A DNA stretch of 64,000 nucleotides from positions 39,298,002 through 39,362,001 of the forward strand of contig CAMGYJ010000005.1 of NCBI GenBank assembly GCA_946122785.1, read 5' to 3'. The notes under the pieces are model-generated. The model was not told the DNA's origin, made no database searches, and was given only the letters and a program-made list of their open reading frames with translations. Made by a program: the position numbers and the translations under genes. Below are positions 30,952 through 43,028 of this stretch, one piece after another. Origin of the DNA: Linum tenue (lineage: Eukaryota; Streptophyta; Magnoliopsida; Malpighiales; Linaceae). Every line of letters begins with the position of its first letter. The first letter of the stretch is position 1.

Positions 30952-31147
30952 AGGCTGCGCAGTATACCCTAGCGCTCCGAGTTTCTCGGAGACGGCGATC
31001 TCTTCTTTTCCAAATGGCAACGATGACAACCCTAGCGCAACACCGGTTTCATGCAGGGCGCCGGCCAAAGGGGCCAGCCCCCCGCATCGCGACCACCACA
31101 TCCTAACGGGGGACAAAGACAATCACCCGCGATCTCTTCTTCTCCAA

Positions 31148-32803
31148 ATGGCAACGATGACAAAGAGGCTCACCACCCCAAAAAGAAGGCAAAAAAACAT
31201 TCAAGAAAATCCGCTTTATGAAGCAGCTCCGATGATGGAAGATACCAATACCGCGCAACAACCCAGTGAGAAGGCGGCCGCTGTCGACAGCCAAGCTCTG
31301 AGCCCGAGATCCACTCCGCAATCAGCTTGGGGGGCAGGGACAAAGAAGAAGCTTTTTAGTGACATGTTAACAGAGGATTCATGGTACGTTGCAGAATCCG
31401 ACTCCAAGGACGTGGCAATGGCAATGAAGGAAGATGATTTAGATGATGAAGTTCCTGAAAATGATGACCCGACCTGTCCTACCATCCCTTTCTCATCAAT
31501 GGAAAAGCTACGCTACAGACGTAAATGGCGATCAGCCCTAATCGTCAAGGTGCTAGGGAAAACTTTCCTGTTTCCCATCTTGTCACGGCGACTGGAATAC
31601 CTATGGGCCAAATGTGGTAGCATCCAGATAACGAGTCTATCGTTTGGCTTCTATGCAGTTAGATTCGCAAATCAGATGGACTACGAGCAAGCAGCGGTGG
31701 GTGGGCCATACATGATAGGCGAGTAATACCTTACTGTACGCCCATGGCGGAAGAACTTTGACCCTAAGACAGCTGAAGTTGCTAGAACTATGGTGTGGGC
31801 TCGACTACCAGCCCTCCCGGTTGAATTTTTCAACGAGGAAGCGGTTGAGCGTATCGCTACGCGCATCGGAAAACCAATCAGGGTGGACCGTGCAACCAAA
31901 GAGTGTGCTATCGGTTGATTTGCAATAGTCAGCGTTGAGGTTGACTTAACAAAGCCCCTACTCTCGCAATACAAAATCGAAGGGAAAACTTACTACATTG
32001 AGTTTGAAGGGCTCCATACGATTTGTTCATAATGCGGCTGGTATGGCCACTCAAGCAAGACTTACCCATCACTCGCAAGGCCATCATCACCCATGGTAGA
32101 AGAACCCACAGTTGTGAAAACGACTGAGATATCCAACCCCCTATATGGTGACTGGATGATAGCCAAGTCCAAGGGAAGAAACAATAAGAAGCAGGTCAAC
32201 TCTGCGGAGAGAAGTAAGAATTCCAAACCACGGCCAGATGACGAGTCTGTGAAAATCTTAGCAAAAAAGACTAGTTCGGGTTCGGGATCAAGGTTTGAAG
32301 GCTTAGCAACGGAGGAAGCCGAGGAAGAACCGGCGGAAGAAACAGTAGCACCAACCAGAAAATCAAGTGACATGGAAACAGGAGGGTCGCCAGATGAGGA
32401 AGTCAGCACACATCCCCTGCCTTCGGATTCTCAAACGGTAGTGGATCCACCACAACATACGAGACTTGTTGATGTCCCTGTCAAGCAGGGGACGACACTG
32501 ATGAACAAATCCCAGAATGTCAAAGTGGTTGCTAGCAATGCCAGCCACACCAACAAAGGTGTTGCTAAGAAAGGCCAACTCAAAGCCTCTGCAGACCAGA
32601 AAATTCCGAAAAAGAATGGAAAGAGTACGACTCCGTCAGAGAAACGTTCGAACCAAACTGACATTGAGCCTGAAGGAAAAGAAAATAGAAAGGATCCAAC
32701 TCAACTCGGGGTGAAGCAGCCCACCACTACTTCTCCACCTGGTAATCATGGCACTACTCCGATGGGGGAGGGGGGTCTTAGAACCCCAAATATCGGCTCT
32801 TGA
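31148..32803 (+). pseudogene. LINE-C ORF1: DUF4283/zinc-knuckle protein with three stops (unit 1)
   Basis: One frame of 552 codons runs from ATG 31148 to TGA 32803, interrupted only by three nonsense codons (TAA at 31724-31726, TGA near 31917, TAA near 32030) with no frameshift. DUF4283 occupies about residues 120-300: WRSALIVKVLGKTFLFPIL, FYAVRFANQMDYEQA, VRPWRKNFDP, RIGKPIRVD. A knuckle follows (CGWYGHSSKTYP) in which the last Cys is Tyr and a stop replaces a residue between the first two Cys. A Lys/Ser/Pro-rich tail completes it. Product: RNA-binding protein of the retrotransposition particle, inactive here. Confidence 0.85.
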
Positions 32804-32854
32804 TTGTCAGCTTAGCTGACGGCGGGGTTAGTTTCACCTTCTAACACTTTCCCC

Positions 32855-35685
32855 ATGTTAAGTGTTCTTGCGTGGAACTGCCAGGGGGCATGTAAGGATG
32901 TGTTTTTATGTACTTTGGAGTCTTTCTACAGGCCTTCTAGGACGGATATTCTGATTATTATCGAGCCAAAAATTAGTGGTGACGCTACAGAGCGGGTCAT
33001 CGCTAGAATGGGCTTCGGCGGTGTTTTGGTGACGGAAGCTGTTGGCATCTGGGTTCTCTGGCAATAGCGAGATTTTAAAATTTCCCCCATCTCTGTGTGG
33101 GAACAAATGATCCACTTTCACTGTGAGAGAAGGGATGATCCCAACCAGGCAGTCCTGATCTCTGCGTGTTATGGTAGCCCAACTGCGGCGAGACGGGCAG
33201 ACTTGTGGTCCGAGATCTATAGACTGGCTAAAAACATAAAGCTACTGTGGCTCCTTGCCGGGGACTTCAACTCAGTCCTAGGCCCCAGAGATCGCACAGG
33301 GGGAGCTGACTATAATGACTCTCGTAGCAGGGCTTTCAGGAATTGTGTCGAGGGATCTGATTTGCTTGACGTGGGTTTCTCCGGGCCTCGATTTACTTGG
33401 TGTCGGGGGCTACTTCAACAAAGACTTGATTGGGCCCTGTGTAATAGAAACTGGATGCTAAAATTTCCGAAAACCACTAATACCCACCTGGAGAGGATTG
33501 GGTCGGATCACAGGCCCATCTTTATTCAAGCGGAGGGGGTGACCAACAGCTGCAAAGTTCCTCGACCTTATCGTTTTCAGGCTGAATGGATATCTCACGA
33601 GGACTTCCACCGAGTCATGGAGGAAAATTGGAACCAATCGGGGAATCTACCATCCTCACTGGGTAAGTTAACCAGTGCTCTGCAGGAATGGAACCGGAGG
33701 GTCTTTGGGCATATCCTACAACGGAAGCGGCGACTAGCGCGTCGACTACGAAAAATTGAAGTGTTTAACGAGCTGTCCCCCACTGAGGAGTCGCGCCGAG
33801 ACGAAGAGGAAACCCGGCGAGAGCTGGAGTTAACGCTATGGCAAGAGCAAGTCTTTTGGCTCCAAAAATCCAGAGCTTCCTGGCTTGTGGAAGGGGATCG
33901 TAATACAAGATTCTTCCATATGTCGACCCTTAAACGTCGGCGCTTTAATCGTATTCTGGGGTTGAAGAACAACGAGGGCCACTGGGTTTTTGATGAGAAT
34001 GAATTGCGAGGTATGGCTGTGTCCTTTTTCAAAGTTCTTTACCAGGCTGAATTGGGAGTCTTGCCATGGCTTCCCAAGGGCTTCATAGCCTTGTCGGCTT
34101 CCACCTGTGCCAGTCTTGAGCGGCCCATAGCTAGAGATGAGATCATTGAAGCAATCAAATCCATGGGGAACTTAAAAGCTCCGGGGAAGGATGGCTATCA
34201 GCCGATTTTCTACAAGCACTGTTGGGATAAAGTGGGGGATAGCCTTGTCAATTTCGTGGAGGAATGCTTCAGGCAACCTGAAATCATTTCCCAGGTAAAT
34301 GAAACCTTACTTGTCCTTATTCCCCAAAAAGAAGCTCCTGAATCCCTTCTCCAGTTTCGACCTATTGGATTATGCAATGTGACTTACAAAACTTTGGCGA
34401 AGTGCTTGGTAAACCGGATCAAACCCTTGATGGGGAGTCTGGTTCATTCGACGCAAACAAGTTTTGTACCTGGCAGGCATATATCGAACAATATAATCAT
34501 CGTGCAAGAAGTAGTCCACTCCATGGGACTAAAGAAGGGTAGAAAAGGGCAAATGGCTTTGAAGATCGACCTAACTAAGGCTTATGACAGATTGAGTTGG
34601 AGTTTTGTCAAGGAGGTGATCACTGAGATAGGATTTCCAACGAAACTGATTGACGCTATTATGGCCTGTATTACCTCTCCAACATTGCAGGTCCTCTGGA
34701 ATGGGAAAAATACTGAAGAGTTCAAACCATCAAGAGGTCTAAGGCAGGGATGCCCGTTATCACCTTACCTCTTCACTCTTTGTCTGGAGAAGCTCAGTCA
34801 TCTCATCCGGGAATCCATCGATCAGAGAAAGTGGAAACCTATCCGTCTTAATCCTGGAGGACCACTACTCTCTCATGTTTTTTTCGCAGATGACCTGATT
34901 CTATTTGCCGAAGCAAGCGCCGATCAAGCTACAGTGGTCATGGACTGTCTAGACACTTTCTGTCAAGCTTCGGGGCAACTTGTCAACAGGGAAAAATCGG
35001 TGGTCTTTTTCTCAAAGAACACCAATCGCACCACCAGTTCCAGCACAGCAAGCATACTCGGAATGCCAGCTACCCAGGACCTTGGAAGATATCTAGGTGT
35101 CCCGGTGCTGCATGGAAGAGTTACGAAGGACACTTATCGCTACATTCTGGACAGAATAAATTCTAAGCTTTCGGGATGAAAGCTAGGAGCTTGACTCTTG
35201 CAGGAAGGGTGACCCTAGCCACTTCAGTTTTATGCTCTCTACCGACTTATGCTATGCAGACAACGCTCTTACCTATCTCCATTTGCGATGAAGTTGACAA
35301 GTGAGTTAGAGGTTTTATTTGGGGTTCCACCCCAGAAGCAAGGAAACTTCACCTGGTTCATTGGGAAGGAATTTGTAAGAAAAAGGAAGACGGTGGACTG
35401 GCACTTCGGAAAGCTCACGAGCTCAACCTAGCTTATCTCACAAAGCTGAACTGGCGCTTCCTGAAGAACCCAGATGAGATATGGGTTCAAGTTTTGCAAT
35501 CAAAATATTTCAAAATGAGGGAGGGTAACCTGAGGGCTAAAACATCGGTAAGACAGTCAAACCTTTGGCGGGGAATGCAGCGCACATGGCCTATAATGAC
35601 AGCAGGCATGGAAATGGCCATCAAGGATGATAAGTCTACTTCCTTTATGACAGACCGATGGATTGGCACTGGAGAATGCCTTGAT
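32855..35685 (+). pseudogene. LINE-C ORF2: endonuclease and RT, truncated (unit 1)
   Basis: The ATG at 32855 starts the endonuclease (LSVLAWNCQGA). A TAG at 33065-33067 follows, then the long frame to 35179. The endonuclease has LAGDFNSVLGP and GSDHRPIF. RT blocks are LKAPGKDGYQPIFY, RPIGLCNVTYKTLAKCL, FVPGRHISNNI, KIDLTKAYDRLSW, RGLRQGCPLSPYLF and the catalytic FFADDLILFAEA. A one-base deletion shifts the frame at about 35177, and a stop near 35302 follows. The frame is finally cut at 35685 by the duplication junction, before the zinc finger. Confidence 0.9.
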
Positions 35686-35765
35686 AGCTCGGTCGATCCT
35701 GTTTGTGGAGCAATTTAGGTCAGCAATGAGAAATTTGGATAGTTTCCCCGATGTGCCTGAGAAGG

Positions 35766-36089
35766 GTGCCTCGTGCCCATATTGTTCAAAGACTTGAGGT
35801 CTTATTTGTCCAGTGAGAAGTTGGAGGAACTTTTTAGGGCTTCTCTAAGGTCATTTGTAGCATTGAGCTGTAGGAAGGACAGGTTCTGCCATTCTTCCGA
35901 CTGCCCTTTGGTCTTCCAAGTAGTGGCAGGCGGCAGGTGCTGCTGAGTTTCAGTTGCTGGTAGCGTTCTGTTTGTGTCCATGGTGTGCTTTGCTGAGACA
36001 TGTATAAGGTGCCACGTGGAGTGTCACCCAGAAGTGTCTTGCGAGAAGTACGAGGAGAGGGAAAACCACGTACGTCCCCAATCATCAGA
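35766..36089 (+). pseudogene. RBR/IBR-domain fragment of a DEAH11/12-type gene (unit 2)
   Basis: Copy of 19904-20227, including the same internal TGA. Because of the duplication junction, this copy lies about 80 bp downstream of the cut LINE-C ORF2. A chimeric reading frame (LINE ORF2 then SSVDPVCGAI and stop at 35718) crosses the junction. Confidence 0.65.
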
Positions 36090-36711
36090 GTGATGCGATT
36101 TATAGTTCATCGTGACTTATTAGTTTATTATCTTATAAGACAAATATTGACATATTTATCGAAATTTAGAGAATTCCTTGTAACACGTCTTCACCTTATT
36201 ATAATTTTGGTTTGTTTTATCCATTATATTTTGCAGGTTGCATTGTATAAAATGTAGGGGTAGTTTGTTTGTGGGATTTGGGTGTTGTATTTGTCACCCA
36301 AATACCAAGCAAATACCAAGCATTATGTATTTTATAAAAGACTATTGTTGAGATTCAAATACCAAATGAACTAAATCCATGACAAAAATTCAATTAAACA
36401 AACAATGTTGTCTTTCAAATAAAAAATGCAATAAATCCATCATAAATTCAAAGATTTTCAAAACTCAAATTCTTCATTTTGTTACGTAATATTTACCCAA
36501 TGTGTGTTCATATTTAGTAAAAGTTGTAGAGAAGTTTTATGTCATAAATCCAATAGATGTTCATTTTATGTAATGGGTATTAACAAAAAGTTCGTAAAGT
36601 GGAAAGGCAATATGAAAGTTTATGTAACACATTTTGTTAACCTTTATTGAAGAAATATTTGGCATCACTTAATATTTAAGTGACCTAATTCTATTTTACG
36701 TAATAGTTGTA

Positions 36712-37472
36712 GAAACGACTCCTCGTGAAAAGCAATTCAGTCGCGAAATTCTTAAGCCAAATAGAATGCATAAGCATTTAATATAAAGAGCTGGAATCGA
36801 AGCAATCAACTAGAAACAAAAACGATAGTGGTTTTAGTAAAGAAAATTAAATGTGTTTTCTGTGTGAGTTTCCCTTAGATTTTACCATCTTACCGTTAAC
36901 CAGGTCATAGATAAAATCGAGGTTCTTCTTATCTATTTTCTTATGTCTCCGTATTATTAACGTTATTCTGATTTCTCATCTACAGTAAAAATGATTAGAC
37001 TTGTATGCTATCTAATCATACATAAACTAATATAAAAGCACATTTACAATCAATAACATGCAAAATTAATCTACATCTACACTATTTATAATAGCTGAAA
37101 AGTAAAAAACGACTCCCCGTGAAATGCAATCCTGTCGCGAAATTCTTAAGCCAAATAGAATGCATAAACATCTAATGTAAAGAGCTAGAATCGAAGCAAT
37201 AAACTAGAAACAAAAACGATAATGGTTTTAGTAAAGAAAATTAAATGTGTTTTCTATGTGAGTTTCCCTTAGAGTTTACAATCTTAATAGTTAACAATGT
37301 CATAGATAAAATCGGGGTTCTTCTTATCTATTTTCTTATGTCTCCTTATTATTAACGTTTTATTGTGATTTCTCATCTATCATAAAAATGATTAGGCATG
37401 TGTGCTTTCTAATCATACATAAACTAATATAAAAGCACATTTACAATCAATAACATGAAAAATTAATCTACA
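36712..37472 (+). repeat. 394-bp diverged tandem pair (unit 2)
   Basis: Copy of 20850-21610, with the same two subunits at 36716 and 37110. Confidence 0.9.
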
Positions 37473-37516
37473 CATCCATTTCAAATTTCGGGGCCTAAGT
37501 GCGATTCTAGGAAAAT

Positions 37517-37627
37517 CTATTTAGTAATTGCATCTCATTTGTGCATTAGTAGGATTCGAACCCTGGCGACTAAAATAAATAGGAAGCACTTAACCAATCA
37601 GACTAGATCATATTTGTTAGAGAGTAG
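37517..37627 (-). repeat. tRNA-derived SINE-like segment (unit 2)
   Basis: Copy of 21655-21765 with the same A-box and B-box-like sequences. Confidence 0.5.
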
Positions 37628-37921
37628 AGAGAGAAAACGCTCCCAAATTTGGGCGAGTCTGGTTTCCGATTAGGGCAGGGCTGGCCGCGCCGGCATCTGC
37701 GCCGGTGCCTGTTTCTTCCTCGACCAGTCTTTCGAGTTCTTTGTTGTGAGCGGTGAGTTTTCATGGCGTCCGGAAGCACCTCTGTCCAAGGGGTTCCCCT
37801 GAAGCCTTGGGCAGAACTCTTTGGGATTTCTGAAGCTAATCGTCTCTATTTTATGAAGCCGGATGTTTACAAGGGTGGGCTTCAGATGCCGAAGGAGGTG
37901 AGATACATCAGATGGATGTGA
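37627..37921 (+). pseudogene. LINE-D: 5' leader and ORF1 start, cut off (unit 2)
   Basis: Copy of 21765-22059, with the ATG at 37763 and the same junction to copia pol at about 37897. Confidence 0.5.
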
Positions 37922-39114
37922 AGTCAGCTTTTCTGAATGGATATCTCCAGGAAGATATCTATATTGAGCAACCCTCTGGATATATCGTCGAAGGCCAAGA
38001 AGATAAGGTGTTGAAGCTGAAAAAGGCACTGTATGGTCTGAAACAAGCACCGAGAGCGTGGAATAGCAGAATTGACAAGTATTTTCAGGAAAATGGGTTC
38101 AGCAAATGCCCACATGAGCATGCACTATACTGCAAGGTGCAAGGGGGAGCAATATTGATGGTTTGCCTATATGTAGATGATCTCATCTTCACAGGCAATG
38201 ATCCTCAAATGTTTGAAGAGTTCAAGAAGACAATGGTTCGTGAGTTCGAGATGACAGACATCGGACTAATGTCATACTATCTCGGAATTGAAGTAAGTCA
38301 AAAGGAGGAAGGAATTTTCATCTCACAGAATGGATTCGCCAAAGAAGTCCCGAAGAAGTTTAAGATGGAGAACTGTAATCCTGTGAGCACACCAGCAGAG
38401 TGCGGACTGAAATTATCCAAGGATGACAAAGGAGAGAAGGTCAACTCAACGGAGTTTAGAAGCCTGGTGGGAAGTCTGAGATATCTGACTTGTACCAGAC
38501 CAGATATTCTCTACGCAGTTGGATTGGTCAGCAGACACATGGAGGCGCCAACTATGTCACACTGGAATGCTGCAAAGAGGATACTGCGCTACATCAAAGG
38601 TGCAATCGATCATTGTCTACTTTATACTAAGTCAGAAAATTTCAAATTGGTTGGATACTGCGATAGTGATTGGGCAGGAGACGTCGATGATCGCAAGAGC
38701 ACTACAGGATTTGTATTTTTTCTTGGAGATACAGCTTTCACATGGAGTTCAAAGAAGCAAGCTATTGTGACATTATCTACTTGTGAAGCTGAGTATGTTG
38801 CCGCGACAACGTGTGCATGTCATGCGATATGGCTGAGAAAGTTGCTGAAGGAGTTGAACATGACACAAGAAGAGTCAACTGAGATTTATGTTGATAACAA
38901 TTCTGCTCTGGCGTTAGCAAAGAATCCGGTGTTTCATGATCGCAGTAAGCACATTGATACGAGATATCATTTCTTGAGAGAATGTGTGGAGCAGAAAGAA
39001 GTTATGCTGAAGTATGTGAAAACTGAAGACCAGATTGCTGATATTTTCACGAAGCCGCTGAAGCAAGATGTGTTCGTCAAACTGAGGATGCTACTCGGAG
39101 TTACGGTTAATTAA
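37912..39114 (+). CDS. copia reverse transcriptase/RNase H, intact 400-aa fragment (unit 2)
   Basis: Copy of 22050-23252 with an identical predicted protein, including YVDDL and the RNase H motifs. The lack of any amino acid change between the two copies fits a very recent duplication rather than two insertions. Confidence 0.9.
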   Translation: MDVKSAFLNGYLQEDIYIEQPSGYIVEGQEDKVLKLKKALYGLKQAPRAWNSRIDKYFQENGFSKCPHEHALYCKVQGGAILMVCLYVDDLIFTGNDPQMFEEFKKTMVREFEMTDIGLMSYYLGIEVSQKEEGIFISQNGFAKEVPKKFKMENCNPVSTPAECGLKLSKDDKGEKVNSTEFRSLVGSLRYLTCTRPDILYAVGLVSRHMEAPTMSHWNAAKRILRYIKGAIDHCLLYTKSENFKLVGYCDSDWAGDVDDRKSTTGFVFFLGDTAFTWSSKKQAIVTLSTCEAEYVAATTCACHAIWLRKLLKELNMTQEESTEIYVDNNSALALAKNPVFHDRSKHIDTRYHFLRECVEQKEVMLKYVKTEDQIADIFTKPLKQDVFVKLRMLLGVTVN

Positions 39115-39128
39115 ACTTTAAGGGGGAG

Positions 39129-39573
39129 TGTTGAAATTAATTAAAGTTTAATTAAATAAAGCTGCAAAATATCAGAAAATCCTAGAAGCTAAGTGATGTG
39201 TGTGGTGTGTACTGGTGTGAAGAAAAAAATCTGTGTGTTAGTTGTGCAGAAGTGTGTAGAATCTAATGAGGTTAGTTGTTAGGTGTGATTAAAAAATGAA
39301 GAAAAAGAAAGACCACATGTTGAGGTCGGTTAGGAGGAGTTGAAGGCCTATAAATAGGCTTGTCCATGTACGTTTGAGTAGCAGAGCCAAAGAAAGAAAA
39401 AAGCAAAGCAATAAAAGAAGCCTCCTCTAAAAAATCTCTCTGCCAATTCCCTTTTCCCAATTATTCCCTACCAATCCAATTCCATTCCTCCAAATAACCA
39501 ACCAAGCTTCTTATTCCAAAAGCAACGTGCCCACCAAAGTAGAATAAGGAAATAAATTATTTTATTTCCAACA
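39129..39573 (+). repeat. 3' LTR of the truncated copia element (unit 2, 445 bp)
   Basis: Copy of 23267-23711, with the TATA box at 39349-39356. Confidence 0.9.
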
Positions 39574-39992
39574 GTTATAAGGTAGAAGTCACCAATCATC
39601 AACCAATGTAGTTGAACTTGTTGGTGTAGTCTTTCCATAAGATCACAGGTCCTCTGTTTGTTTCCAGCTTCAGGCCATCCATATACCCCTGTGAGTCTCC
39701 ACTCTTAACGACAGTTTTGCATTTTAATTTTGACATCAGTATAATGGGGATTCATACCTTTTACCTCCACTGATACTTCTTCTCGCCACATCATCAAATG
39801 ACCTCCTGCTCTGTTTGTTCCTGCGGATACTCCTTTTCCATCAAAGAAACCAAACTCTCTAATTTTCTTCTTCCACTCTTCCTCATACTGTTTTGTCTCC
39901 ATTAAGAAGACAACATTGGGATTTGTCTGACGTAGTAACGTCTTGACTTTTTCAACTGTCCCTTGGTAGAGTTCGGCATATCATCATCCCTC
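39574..39992 (-). pseudogene. LINE-A ORF2: endonuclease N-terminus, truncated (unit 2)
   Basis: Copy of 23712-24130, with the same stop and the same break at the copia LTR (39573/39574). Confidence 0.75.
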
Positions 39993-40137
39993 ATTTTTAT
40001 TCCAGCTTGTGCTTGAGCATCCATTTCTCCATGTGTAAAACTTTAGCATCTTCGCTTTCTTGGTCTGCATGTCTGTATCCATGCAGTGATTTCCTTCCCC
40101 CCTCAGTTTTATCTGCTTGTCTTTTCTGCGGTGTCAC

Positions 40138-41343
40138 CTAATTGGGGGGGGGGGGGGGGGGTTGTGGTCGTGGTTTAGTTTGCTCCTGTCTTCGCCAAAC
40201 CTTGTTCTGGCTTCTTCTCTCGGGCATTGTGAGCTCTATTCCCATTACAAACTTGTGCAGAGCTCCTCCCCCTACTAACTGTCCCAGATTGGGGTTTTGG
40301 TTATCCATAGGGCTCTCAAGTTCCTTTGTTTTTTTCACAGTCATTTCGTGCAACTTCTCTTGTGGTGGTGGAACCTCCGTGCTTTCCATTAGCGTATCCT
40401 TTTCCACATTGTTCACTCTCTCTGGAGTGACCTGTTTTTCTGCTACTTCCTCAGCTGGAGGAACTTCATGGTTAGAGTTTGATCCTATGGTTTCCATGTC
40501 AAACTTCTTCTTTAATGATGCCCATATTTCTGCATCTTCTTTCTTTGTTAAATAGAACAGCCAGTTCCGAGGCCCCAGTCCCCCTGATATCAGCTCCATT
40601 CCAAAGGGACCTGGAGTCACCCCTGAAGGTTTCGAACAACGAAGCTTTGGGTGTCCAATCTGACCACGTGAATAGCAAAAGATAGATAATTTCTCATACT
40701 TCACCATATACTCAACTAGATTCCCTCTGATATTCAGTTTGATCTTATTCTTGAGAAGGTTATTGATAGACAAGCTTACTCGAAGTCTCATGTATGTATC
40801 CCACATTGATCTTGGACTGTCATCAAACCAAACTAGGGACCTAAATCGGTCTGCTATTTTCTCCGCCATTTTTGTTGTCCTTAGTTCCGCCAGGAACTCA
40901 TTGATTTGAATCCATATATCCAGCATGTGCAATGCCTCTAGAGTTGGTTTCTTGATCATTAGACTTGCAATGAAAACCATGGCATTATTCTCATAGTGCC
41001 AAGGGCCTCCAAAACAGACCTTGTCTCGATCGTCTGCATCCAAAAACTGAAACGTGAATAACATGTCACCTAGATCTGTGATCTGAAAACTTTTCTTTAG
41101 GTTCCATGCTTTTGCCAGGGCTATTTTCAATGACTTTGTGTTTGGTTGTTTTTCAGCTACCAGGTGACCTATCAACCCTAGCCAGTGTACCGCCTCCATC
41201 CGAAAGACATCTACATCACCATCATCCACCTCCAAAGGCATATCATCCTCATCTTCCAATGTAATGTTGTCTAGCTGGACCTCCAGACTCTCTGTTGTGC
41301 TTTGGAGCTCAATCGGTTCCGCTTCATGCTCTCCTTTTTCCAT
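40138..41343 (-). CDS. LINE-A ORF1: DUF4283 protein (unit 2, 401 aa)
   Basis: Copy of 24276-25478. The only length difference is one extra proline codon, because the G-run here is 18 long (40144-40161) instead of 15. It has the same DUF4283 domain and the same Arg replacing a knuckle Cys. Confidence 0.8.
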   Translation of the reverse strand: MEKGEHEAEPIELQSTTESLEVQLDNITLEDEDDMPLEVDDGDVDVFRMEAVHWLGLIGHLVAEKQPNTKSLKIALAKAWNLKKSFQITDLGDMLFTFQFLDADDRDKVCFGGPWHYENNAMVFIASLMIKKPTLEALHMLDIWIQINEFLAELRTTKMAEKIADRFRSLVWFDDSPRSMWDTYMRLRVSLSINNLLKNKIKLNIRGNLVEYMVKYEKLSIFCYSRGQIGHPKLRCSKPSGVTPGPFGMELISGGLGPRNWLFYLTKKEDAEIWASLKKKFDMETIGSNSNHEVPPAEEVAEKQVTPERVNNVEKDTLMESTEVPPPQEKLHEMTVKKTKELESPMDNQNPNLGQLVGGGALHKFVMGIELTMPERRSQNKVWRRQEQTKPRPQPPPPPPN

Positions 41344-42014
41344 GATGAACTTTCCTTTTGATGTGCTAACTCCAATAGTGAAAGTTTATTGTTTCAAAGA
41401 AAAAACCTAATGGGTGGTCTTCGTATGCAAGGCACCGCAACTCAACCTGCTTAAATAAATTCCCAAACGTATAAAACAACTCGCTGCTAGCAAGGAAAGG
41501 GTTTCCTCGTGCTCTCGGATTCAGTGATCTTGATGTAAGCCAAACTCTAAACGTATCCCGGAAAACCTAGGGTTTCCGCCGCGCTACCGCTCTCGCTAAA
41601 CGAGAAAATCTTTTTTCTTACATCTCAATAATATATATATAAACAAATAAAGAAGGAGCACTTAACCAATAAGACTATATCATATTTGTTATCATGCTTT
41701 AAATTAAACAAAATCCATTGCTTTTAAGTCGAATGAAAAAACTACAAGCCCCATTACAAATTTCATGGACGGGAGCAATTCTAATAAGCTCCATTTAGTA
41801 ATTGTATATCATTTGTTTATATATTAAAATTTTGATTATCGAGATTTGAAATCATGTTACTCAAATGAAAAAAAAGTATTATAAGCTCGCTGCTTAGAAA
41901 GTGAAATGAACTTTCAAGTTTGCTTTTGTCGGTTGTCTCTTCTAATTATTTCATCTTTGGCGATTTCATTTGCCTGCTAATAACAAATGATAAGGTTGGA
42001 GGGCATCCTCCTTT

Positions 42015-43023
42015 TACACATTCTTTATCTATGTTGCAGGCCTTTGTGTAGCGTTACAACTTATAAGACCTTGATTTTCATAGGTTACATTTCACATGGT
42101 TGACTAGGAGATTGCCTCAAGATGACATCATGGAGCATTTAAACATGTGCTTGGGGTCGATTGCAACACTTACTACTTAGGACTTAGGAGGGAATGCAAG
42201 TTGAACACCTCCCAGACCAAGGGTCAGATCACAGAGTGGTTCTACTACAATTTCATCGAGCGGAGGCCCGTACCAAATTCTGATCTTGATTGCTGGTGGA
42301 TACACAACTAAGAAGCACAAGGCATCCTATCCTCCGAGTGGTAGCATTTGGGCAGCGTCACACCCCAATTCGAGCATCATAGCATGTTGAAGTCGGCTTT
42401 GCATCAGCTATAGTCCTAGGCTGCTAAGAGTACGACTAGTACAACACGCACCATAAGAGAGCTCATTGATGTTATTTCTACCTGTGTGAGACCACACCTA
42501 TTGATTGGCAGACAATAGGAGTCCTTAAACAATAACTCTCATAAGCTTATGTACAAGAAGAAATCTACTGGAATCAAAAGACATGTATCAATTGGTTGAA
42601 TGAAGGGATTCAAACACGAGATTCTTCCATCTTACAACTTTTAAAAGTTGCGATGGGCTCATCGGTATATTCTTCCAATCCTTTTGCGGTTTAGTAGGTG
42701 ACTCTATAGTTGTTGTCGTGCTGGAATTCTTCCAAACCAGTCATCTTTTTCCTAATTTAAATTACACTTGGATTCCATTTATTTTAAGACACTTAATACT
42801 GAATTAGTGCATCAAATGCTACCTTTGGCTTATGACCAGTACTTTATAGTTTATAAGATAATTTCTATGCTACTCACAACTAGATTGAGAGATATTCTTC
42901 CTCTAGTAGTAGCTGCTTATTAAAATGGATTTGTGAAGGGTAGGCTAATCTCGGATAACATACTGCTAGGTTAAGAGGTTATGCATTTATTGAAAAAAAA
43001 AAAAACTCAAGGTCGAGAGAATT
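42015..43023 (+). pseudogene. LINE-B ORF2, decayed, left part (unit 2)
   Basis: Copy of 26150-27158, with the same RT blocks and interruptions. It is followed by the TSD GGATG at 43024-43028. Confidence 0.7.
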
Positions 43024-43028
43024 GGATG

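Larger units (their letters stand above)
19824..35685 (+). repeat. Large tandem duplication, unit 1 (15,862 bp)
   Basis: The sequence from AGCTCGGTCGATCC at 19824 to ATGCCTTGAT at 35685 is repeated immediately in the same orientation from 35686. ORFs, LTRs and microsatellites recur at constant offsets of 15,862, 15,865 or 15,859. The offset changes are explained by a G-run that is 3 bases longer in unit 2 and a CT/TA microsatellite that is 6 bases shorter. Unit 1 is joined to unit 2 at CCTTGAT|AGCTCGG. Confidence 0.97.
30952..35685 (+). mobile_element. LINE-C (L1-type), 3'-truncated by the duplication junction (unit 1)
   Basis: It has the same 5' end and left TSD copy (30942-30951) as the full element in unit 2. 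It stops within ORF2 at 35685, where unit 2 begins with the RBR gene fragment. Zinc finger, RNase H domain, 3'UTR and poly(A) are absent here. Confidence 0.95.
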
